Origin: Clostridia bacterium
GTDB lineage: Bacteria > Bacillota > Clostridia > Christensenellales > Aristaeellaceae
Assembly: GCA_017469265.1 (NCBI GenBank)
Contig: JAFUGS010000004.1
Coordinates: forward strand, 1-37,450
Direction: 5' to 3'
DNA length: 37,450 nt
Shown here: positions 33,125 to 37,450 of the stretch, piece by piece
Layout: each line of letters starts with the position of its first letter
How positions within the stretch are numbered: position 1 is the first letter of the stretch
Notes under the pieces: model-generated
The model's database searches: none
The model's input: only the letters and a program-made list of their open reading frames with translations
What the model was told of the DNA's origin: nothing
Translations under genes and position numbers: made by a program

Positions 33125-35557
33125 TCAATAAAGCACTGAAACCCTTTCCGTCAGCAGAAACGGCGTGTCTTTCTGTACCTTTTCCAAGATTCGAAGCGCG
33201 TCATCGCCCATGGCGATGCGCGGCTGATAATCATTAATCTTCTGTGACGCGGATGAACTCGTCAGGACTGGAATCAGGCGAAGCTGAATCCGGTCTGTTT
33301 TTCTGTCCGGATAGAAGGAGGCCTGCAGGAGCAGCCCATCATAGGTGGATAGTCGGATGGTTCCGCCAAACATCAGGTTGCCGAGGCTGTAAATAACCGG
33401 CATATCATCAATAAAGTCAATTCCCTGAACCACCTGGGGATGATGGCCGATCACCAGGTCCGCGCCGGCGCGGTGACAGGCTCTGGCCATCGCTTCCTGC
33501 AGTGCGTTATGCTTCGGATCGTACTCCGTTCCCCAATGGCATTGATAGATCACAAACTCCGCGCCCTTTTCCCGCAGCGTCTGAATGTCGCTGGCAATTA
33601 TCTCCGGGTTCTGACAGTAATATGTTTCACGGCATCCGCCAAATCCGAACACATGCCCGTTGATTTCCTTTACGAAGCATTCTCCATTTCCGCAATAGTC
33701 TACTTTTCCCAGCAACGCCGCGATGGTGGACGCGTATCCAGCCTCCCCATAATCGATAGTATGATTATTGGCCAGGTTCACAAGCTCAATTTGTCCATCT
33801 GTCAGTGCCTGAATGTAAGATGGCAGACCCCGAAAGCGCCATGCTTTTTTTATGTCCTCGCCCTGACCGTCTTCTTTCAGTACACATTCCAGATTCACAC
33901 TGGTCAGATCGTCCCTGGAAAAAAGATCCCGCAGCCCGGAAAAGGGCCACGCTGTTCCTTCTCTGTCCAGAAAAGCAGGAAGGCCTTCCGGCAGGCCATA
34001 ATAACTTTCACGGGCGCCCAGCACCACATCGCCGCCGAAGGTCAGTACAATCTGTCCCGTTTCCGGTTCATCCGGCGCCACCTGCCAGGCGGATGCCAGC
34101 CCGCTTCGCAGATCCGGTGTTTCCTCCGTTACCAGGATTTCCAGCTTCTCCCGCTCTTCCGGATCATCCAGTACGACAATTCGCGTATGATACGGCAGAT
34201 GTGTCCAGAACCAGTAAGCGTTCAGTCCGGTATCGCTTGGTTTCTCCTGCACCCGTATGCACGCATGGGATGCTTTGGTTCCCAGATACATCTCACCGGG
34301 AAGCATATCCTTTTTCCCGGATTCACTCCAGGCATACGGAATCTGATGCAGCAGGTTTCCACCGTCATAGCGTATCACGAAATCATACTTCAGTCCGTTC
34401 GTGGAATAATCTGTCATGTGCTCATCCGTGAGAAAGCTTCCGGCCGCAGTTTCCTGGTACAGTTCTCCCTTGGCCATCCGACCCGTGGAAACCAGCAGCG
34501 TATCCACCGCTTTTCCATACTCATACAGTGTCAGGGTCTGTGCTTTTTTGTCCACAAGCAGTCCATATCTGCTTTGGGGCTGAACCACTTTCAGTACCTT
34601 TCTGGGCACCCAGCCTTCCATAGGAGCACCTTTTTCATGATTCCAGGCCTGGATCCGCACCCAGTCATCCTGAATCTCCAGAATAGAAAGGCTCTGGCTC
34701 TGGCCGTGCAGCGTTCCAAGAACGCTGCTGCCGCTTTCCGGAGACTGATACACTTTCTGATGAGAGACATTCGGAATATCTACCACCGTCGCGGGAGCCA
34801 TCATCTTAGCCCAGATTTCAGCATCGCTGTCTCCCCGCTTCGGCATGATATCTCCTGTTACCGTCAGCGGAAGCACCGGGCGTTTTCCCTCAGCGACAGT
34901 CAGTGTGAATTCCTTTCCATTGGACGGATGCTGCTGTCCGCAGACTCGCACACGGTAGGTCTTCGGTTCGAGTCTGTTCTTTCCCAGCAATGTATGAAAG
35001 GAAATCCGGTTAACCTTTCCTCCCTTCATCTGTCGGCTGACCTGCAGTACAAGGGTGTCCGAATCCTGTTCAAAAAAAGAAACCGTCAGCTGATCCGTAT
35101 ATAAAAGCTTGAATTCCAGAAACCAGTCTGATGTTTCCTCCAGATAAACCGTCTCATCACTGGGCAGCGCAAACAGAATCGCCTGTTGGGCCGCGGCCAC
35201 CCGAACTTCCGTCACGGTCTCGTAAACGGTTCCTGACACACCGGTCATTGTGCATTGAATCTGAAATGTTTTTCGGGCAAGCCGCTCCTCATTCCAGCCC
35301 AGGCCGTCCCATACAACCTGGGATTTCCCTTCTGGCACATTATATTCCAGAGAACGGTACAGCGTGTTTTCGTCATGGATGTCCAGTTTTAATCTGCCCG
35401 CCTCCGGTGCAATTACCGTCAGCGGATTGCTCTGATATCCCGAGATGGCGCCATTCGCGGTAACCTGAAGCCCATCCGCCGAAGCGGTCAGCCAGAGAAA
35501 TATGGTCAGGAGACCAATCAGCCAAACCGGAATCCGTTTACTGTCCTTCTTGCGCAT
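33125..35557 (-). CDS. Secreted fusion: SH3-like, L,D-transpeptidase (YkuD) and CapA-type phosphoesterase domains
   Basis: 810 aa. ATG 35557 follows GGAAGGAG; the product then begins with a lysine-rich stretch and hydrophobic core IPVWLIGLLTIFLWLTASA, a signal peptide or anchor. Order: beta-rich Ig-like modules (about 30-250), SH3-like domain (about 258-325), YkuD domain (about 330-460) and CapA/PGA_cap metallophosphatase-like domain (about 499-770). The YkuD active site reads SHACIR with Cys433 in place of the common SHGCIR. The CapA part shows LTFGGDVVLG, SVNLE, LANNHTIDYG, QCHWGTEY, GHHPQVVQG and YSLGN. YkuD enzymes cross-link peptidoglycan stems; CapA relatives act in polyglutamate capsule export. 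Role here unknown, probably at the cell surface. Confidence 0.85.
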   Translation of the reverse strand: MRKKDSKRIPVWLIGLLTIFLWLTASADGLQVTANGAISGYQSNPLTVIAPEAGRLKLDIHDENTLYRSLEYNVPEGKSQVVWDGLGWNEERLARKTFQIQCTMTGVSGTVYETVTEVRVAAAQQAILFALPSDETVYLEETSDWFLEFKLLYTDQLTVSFFEQDSDTLVLQVSRQMKGGKVNRISFHTLLGKNRLEPKTYRVRVCGQQHPSNGKEFTLTVAEGKRPVLPLTVTGDIMPKRGDSDAEIWAKMMAPATVVDIPNVSHQKVYQSPESGSSVLGTLHGQSQSLSILEIQDDWVRIQAWNHEKGAPMEGWVPRKVLKVVQPQSRYGLLVDKKAQTLTLYEYGKAVDTLLVSTGRMAKGELYQETAAGSFLTDEHMTDYSTNGLKYDFVIRYDGGNLLHQIPYAWSESGKKDMLPGEMYLGTKASHACIRVQEKPSDTGLNAYWFWTHLPYHTRIVVLDDPEEREKLEILVTEETPDLRSGLASAWQVAPDEPETGQIVLTFGGDVVLGARESYYGLPEGLPAFLDREGTAWPFSGLRDLFSRDDLTSVNLECVLKEDGQGEDIKKAWRFRGLPSYIQALTDGQIELVNLANNHTIDYGEAGYASTIAALLGKVDYCGNGECFVKEINGHVFGFGGCRETYYCQNPEIIASDIQTLREKGAEFVIYQCHWGTEYDPKHNALQEAMARACHRAGADLVIGHHPQVVQGIDFIDDMPVIYSLGNLMFGGTIRLSTYDGLLLQASFYPDRKTDRIQLRLIPVLTSSSASQKINDYQPRIAMGDDALRILEKVQKDTPFLLTERVSVLY

Positions 35558-35618
35558 GGTTTCTCCTTCCATCCTCAAATACAGACCGCTGGCACAGAAA
35601 TCCGCCGCTGTCTTTTGA

Positions 35619-35647
35619 AGCTTATCAGGATTTTCATTTTCCGTCAA
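35619..35647 (-). promoter_or_regulatory. Candidate promoter of the transpeptidase/CapA gene
   Basis: Minus strand: TTGACG (35647-35642), 17-base spacer, TAAGCT (35624-35619), 61 bases before the start codon. Only two bases separate its -35 from that of tRNA-Leu on the other strand. Confidence 0.5.
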
Positions 35648-35649
35648 TC

Positions 35650-35678
35650 TTGACAAACACCCATCCTGTCGATATAAT
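35650..35678 (+). promoter_or_regulatory. Promoter of tRNA-Leu
   Basis: TTGACA (35650-35655), 17-base spacer, TATAAT (35673-35678): a perfect sigma-A consensus, 17 bases before the mature tRNA. Confidence 0.88.
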
Positions 35679-35695
35679 AGCAAAGGTCTTCACAT

Positions 35696-35777
35696 GCGGC
35701 CGTGGCGGAATCGGCATACGCGCACGTTTGAGGGGCGTGTCCAGCAATGGGTACGGGTTCAAGTCCCGTCGACCGCA
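35696..35777 (+). tRNA. tRNA-Leu (anticodon GAG)
   Basis: 82 bases, class II. Acceptor GCGGCCG/CGACCGC with one C-A mismatch (35700/35772), D arm GTGGCGGAATCGGCATACGC, anticodon stem CACGT/GCGTG with loop TTGAGGG (anticodon GAG), long variable arm TCCAGCAATGGGT, T arm ACGGG TTCAAGT CCCGT, discriminator A. CCA is not encoded. It reads CUC/CUU. Confidence 0.93.
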
Positions 35778-35783
35778 CGAAAG

Positions 35784-35811
35784 AGCTCTGCAGATTTGCA
35801 GGGCTTTTTTC
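35784..35811 (+). terminator. Intrinsic terminator of tRNA-Leu
   Basis: AGCTCTGCA (35784-35792), short loop, TGCAGGGCT (35797-35805, one wobble), then TTTTT. Confidence 0.85.
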
Positions 35812-35827
35812 CTTTGCTTTTTCACGG

Positions 35828-35854
35828 AAAAAAAAGAAGCGCGGATCGCGCTTC
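35828..35854 (-). terminator. Intrinsic terminator of tRNA-Ser
   Basis: Minus strand: GAAGCGCG (35854-35847), loop ATC, CGCGCTTC (35843-35836), then eight T (35835-35828). It lies directly after the tRNA-Ser 3' end. Confidence 0.9.
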
Positions 35855-35857
35855 CTG

Positions 35858-35945
35858 CGGAGAGTTAGGGATTCGAACCCTAGGTGAGGTATCACCCCAC
35901 ACACGATTTCCAGTCGTGCGCCTTAGACCACTCAGCCAACTCTCC
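35858..35945 (-). tRNA. tRNA-Ser (anticodon GGA)
   Basis: 88 bases, class II. Acceptor GGAGAGT/ACTCTCC with discriminator G (the serine identity base), D arm GGCTGAGTGGTCTAAGGC, anticodon loop CTGGAAA (anticodon GGA), long variable arm GTGGGGTGATACCTCAC, T arm TAGGG TTCGAAT CCCTA. CCA is not encoded. It reads UCC/UCU. Convergent with tRNA-Leu, each with its own terminator. Confidence 0.95.
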
Positions 35946-35977
35946 ACCATGGTGGGCTCGGGGTGCTCACTCGGATT

Positions 35978-36005
35978 AGTATATCGAAAAAAATGGATTT
36001 GTCAA
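35978..36005 (-). promoter_or_regulatory. Promoter of tRNA-Ser
   Basis: Minus strand: TTGACA (36005-36000), 16-base spacer, TATACT (35983-35978), about 32 bases before the mature 5' end. A 12-base palindrome CCACCATGGTGG (35944-35955) straddles the 5' end of the tRNA. Confidence 0.8.
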
Positions 36006-36033
36006 GCGGTTTTTTACGGTATTTTGTTGCAGA

Positions 36034-36068
36034 AAAAAAGGGCGCCGATCATGTGGATGATCAACGCC
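36034..36068 (-). terminator. Minus-strand terminator hairpin between prophage and tRNA-Ser
   Basis: Minus strand: GGCG, TT, GATCAT, loop CCAC, ATGATC, GG, CGCC (36068-36041), then CTTTTTTT. The stem has a small internal bulge. It follows a second minus-strand hairpin (36092-36071), so the pair can end a transcript coming from the right. What that transcript is remains open. Confidence 0.65.
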
Positions 36069-36070
36069 TT

Positions 36071-36092
36071 GGGTGGTGGAGATGAACCACCC
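36071..36092. repeat. Inverted repeat, short hairpin
   Basis: GGGTGGT (36071-36077), eight-base loop GGAGATGA, ACCACCC (36086-36092): a perfect 7-bp stem, two bases from the terminator hairpin at 36041-36068. No coding sequence covers it. The interval 35946-36160 otherwise holds only the tRNA-Ser promoter and the next terminator. Confidence 0.6.
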
Positions 36093-36132
36093 TTTCCCGT
36101 AAGCCACTCTGTCAAGCGCAAATAAAACAAAC

Positions 36133-36161
36133 CCCCTCCGGCGTTCCGGAGGGGCTTCTTT
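36133..36161. terminator. Bidirectional terminator at the end of the prophage lysis genes
   Basis: CCCCTCCGG (36133-36141), loop CGTT, CCGGAGGGG (36146-36154), then CTTCTTTT on the plus strand; on the minus strand the stem is followed by GTTTGTTTTATTT. It closes the minus-strand phage gene run immediately after the holin stop. Confidence 0.85.
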
Positions 36162-36394
36162 TATCCTACTGATTCCTCGTCCTCATATTCGGGAGGCTTG
36201 TAATCCTCCACTTCCGGCAGGCCGGTCAATGCCAGCAGCATGGCCGTCACAAACCCGAAGGCGCCGGCGCTCAGCACGGCCAGCCAGTTCACATCCCCCA
36301 GCACCAGCGCGCCGGTTCCGATGTAGGCCAGCGCAGCCTCCGCAAACGTCCGGATCGCCCGAATAAACGCAGCTCTGAACCAGGTCTTATACAT
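36161..36394 (-). CDS. Phage holin, r1t-like
   Basis: 77 aa with two hydrophobic segments (AALAYIGTGALVLG and LAVLSAGAFGFVTAMLLALTG) separated by DVNW, and an acidic C-terminal tail (EVEDYKPPEYEDEE). The N-terminal WFRAAFIRAIRTFAEAA and the VNWLAVLSAGAFG pattern match r1t-type holins, which make membrane lesions that release endolysin. GAGGAGGG precedes the ATG. It is last in the cassette after the endolysin and the coiled-coil membrane protein. Confidence 0.85.
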   Translation of the reverse strand: MYKTWFRAAFIRAIRTFAEAALAYIGTGALVLGDVNWLAVLSAGAFGFVTAMLLALTGLPEVEDYKPPEYEDEESVG

Positions 36395-36439
36395 TGTGTC
36401 AACCCTCCTCTTTCCTCTTCACACAAAGTGAAATATATG

Positions 36440-36850
36440 TCACAGCGCCACCGTTGCCGGCGGCGTTGTAGGCAGCGCCAGAAACCTGTTCCTGTATTCG
36501 TCCATGATCCCATTTGCTCCCAGCGCGTGGTACTGGGTATAAATGTTCTCCAGATTCTCCCGGTCGTCGTAGTCCGCCCAGCCCTTCGTTTCATAATGCC
36601 GGTACGCCTGCAGCAGCCGGTCCCGCAGCATGGCCTGCATCCCCAGCATCATGGCCCGGTTCTGCTTTTCCATCGTCTCGTTCTGCGCTTTGATCTCCGC
36701 GTCCCTGGTTTTCGCCGCGGCGTCGGCCAGTTTCTTCTCCTCGTCGCTCCTGGCGATGGTTCGGTTGATCTTCAGCATGATGAGTCCGCAAATGAGCCCG
36801 CTGATGATGCTCGGGATCCCCAGTGTGGCCGCCCATTGATACCATTCCAT
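36440..36850 (-). CDS. Phage membrane-anchored coiled-coil protein of unknown function
   Basis: 136 aa from ATG 36850, which follows GGGGGTGA by 5 bases; a GTG at 36859 overlapping the endolysin stop would add three residues. One N-terminal transmembrane helix (WAATLGIPSIISGLICGLIM, about 5-24) is followed by a charged coiled coil rich in Ala, Lys and Glu (30-70), then a conserved-looking YETKGWADYDDRENLENIY region and a proline-rich end. Its position between endolysin and holin suggests a lysis accessory or holin-like role, which is inference only. Confidence 0.75.
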   Translation of the reverse strand: MEWYQWAATLGIPSIISGLICGLIMLKINRTIARSDEEKKLADAAAKTRDAEIKAQNETMEKQNRAMMLGMQAMLRDRLLQAYRHYETKGWADYDDRENLENIYTQYHALGANGIMDEYRNRFLALPTTPPATVAL

Positions 36851-36855
36851 TTCCG

Positions 36856-37450
36856 TCACCCCCTCATCCCCAGCAAGTCGCCCAGCTCGTCATACAGTGC
36901 TTCCATCCGTTTCCGGCTGACCATGATCATCTCGTCCTCGTCTGCCGCATGGACAAATCTGCTCTGCACATATCCTGTCTTTCCCGCGTAAGAAATCCGG
37001 TTCCAGGCGCCTCCACCCTCGATCAGTTCAACTTCGCTCCCCTGCGGAATCCGTTCGATGATGTCGCTCCCCGTGCTCGCCGCTTTCCGCATATTGATCG
37101 GTGATTCCGGATGATCCCCTCCCTGAATGATAACCTTCCCCACTGTCATCACGTCCTTCTCTGTTTCTTTGCTCACCTTTTTGAGCCACCCATGGTACGC
37201 CCATTTCCCGATGCTGGTATCCATCTTCGGCCTGGGCGTGGTCATGTGCCGGATCCGGAGCGGATACACTGACACCACGACTCCCACATGGTAGTAATCC
37301 CGCAGGTCCCCGTTGTAATCCGATCCGCCCGGCATGTACCTGTCCGGCAGCTTGTTCCCGCCCTCTCCGGCCTCCCGCGCCTTGAACACAACCTCCCCGG
37401 CCTCCAGGTCGCTGTTCCCTGTGATTCGCTGAATCTTTCCGTTCAGCTCG
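36856..37450 (-). CDS. Phage endolysin, C-terminal part (NlpC/P60-like plus SH3 domain), partial at edge
   Basis: At least 198 residues; the frame stays open to the right edge, so the N-terminus and probable catalytic Cys are outside the window. The visible first part contains DLRDYYHVGVVVSVYPLRI, typical of the end of a phage NlpC/P60 cell-wall peptidase. An SH3b cell-wall-binding domain follows (INMRKAAS, IIERIPQGSEVELIEGGGAW, GKTGYVQSRFV). A short acidic tail ends the protein. An internal GTG at 37389 is not taken as the start because homologous-looking sequence (GEVVFKAREAG) continues upstream of it. The following gene starts within its last codons. Confidence 0.82.
   Translation of the reverse strand, partial: ELNGKIQRITGNSDLEAGEVVFKAREAGEGGNKLPDRYMPGGSDYNGDLRDYYHVGVVVSVYPLRIRHMTTPRPKMDTSIGKWAYHGWLKKVSKETEKDVMTVGKVIIQGGDHPESPINMRKAASTGSDIIERIPQGSEVELIEGGGAWNRISYAGKTGYVQSRFVHAADEDEMIMVSRKRMEALYDELGDLLGMRG

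Noticed and set aside
33440-35104. 554-codon plus-strand open frame
   Set aside because: Antisense to the transpeptidase/CapA gene, whose domains are recognisable along the whole length.
1-37450. CRISPR array, toxin-antitoxin pair, insertion sequence or new defence system
   Set aside because: No regularly spaced repeats, transposase motifs, terminal repeats or defence-type domain clusters were found.

Overview
The window looks like a chromosomal segment of a GC-moderate (roughly mid-50s %) member of the Bacillota, most likely class Clostridia. The inference rests on a tyrosine-type T-box leader, Mini-RNase III, SigH, the c-di-AMP receptor DarA, RicT/YaaT, FakA plus Asp23/YloU, a ThyX-type thymidylate synthase and a glgC-glgD-glgA glycogen cluster with the non-catalytic GlgD subunit. 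Gene order also fits: DUF512-der-plsY, lepA-hemW, asp23-fakA-recG, mrnC-thyX-rlmB-sigH and darA-holB-ricT are familiar Firmicute blocks. No rRNA, CRISPR array, insertion sequence or plasmid-type gene was seen. The species cannot be named from the sequence.

Layout. 1-93: the tail of an unidentified gene. 137-1141 (-): an MreB/Mbl-family actin. 1282-8172 (+): DUF512 radical-SAM protein, Der, PlsY, LepA, DUF1273 and HemW. 8176-12308 (-): RecG, FakA, Asp23. 12416-15772 (+): a Tyr T-box leader controlling an aminotransferase, TyrS and YigZ. 15790-19217 (-): DeoD, TetR, HI0933-type flavoprotein and a TrmN6-like methyltransferase. 19283-23199 (-): GlgA, GlgD, GlgC. 23452-25041 (+): citramalate synthase. 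25084-28395 (-): SigH, RlmB, ThyX, MrnC. 28709-29073 (+): a 2[4Fe-4S] ferredoxin and tRNA-Lys. 29182-31844 (-): RicT, HolB, DarA. 31980-33119 (+): a THUMP-domain RNA methyltransferase. 33125-35557 (-): a large secreted L,D-transpeptidase/CapA fusion. 35696-35945: tRNA-Leu (+) and tRNA-Ser (-). 36161-37450 (-): the end of a prophage lysis module (endolysin, membrane-anchored coiled-coil protein, r1t-like holin).

How the genes work together. Most of the window is housekeeping: translation and ribosome assembly (Der, LepA, TyrS, RlmB, the THUMP methyltransferase, the tRNAs), DNA replication and repair (HolB, RecG, ThyX), RNA maturation (MrnC, RicT), envelope and lipid work (MreB-like protein, PlsY, FakA, the transpeptidase/CapA fusion), reserve glucan synthesis (GlgCDA) and amino-acid supply (CimA, the aminotransferase). 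Many genes sit in divergent pairs whose promoters are back to back, so the intergenic regions are short and dense with signals. I do not see a wholly new multi-gene system. The items most worth a second look are an MreB-like protein that appears to have lost both ATP-hydrolysis residues, the transpeptidase/CapA fusion, the Tyr T-box over an aminotransferase, a perfect palindrome inside the darA promoter, terminators inside the glycogen cluster, and a tandem-hairpin element between the tRNA pair and the prophage.
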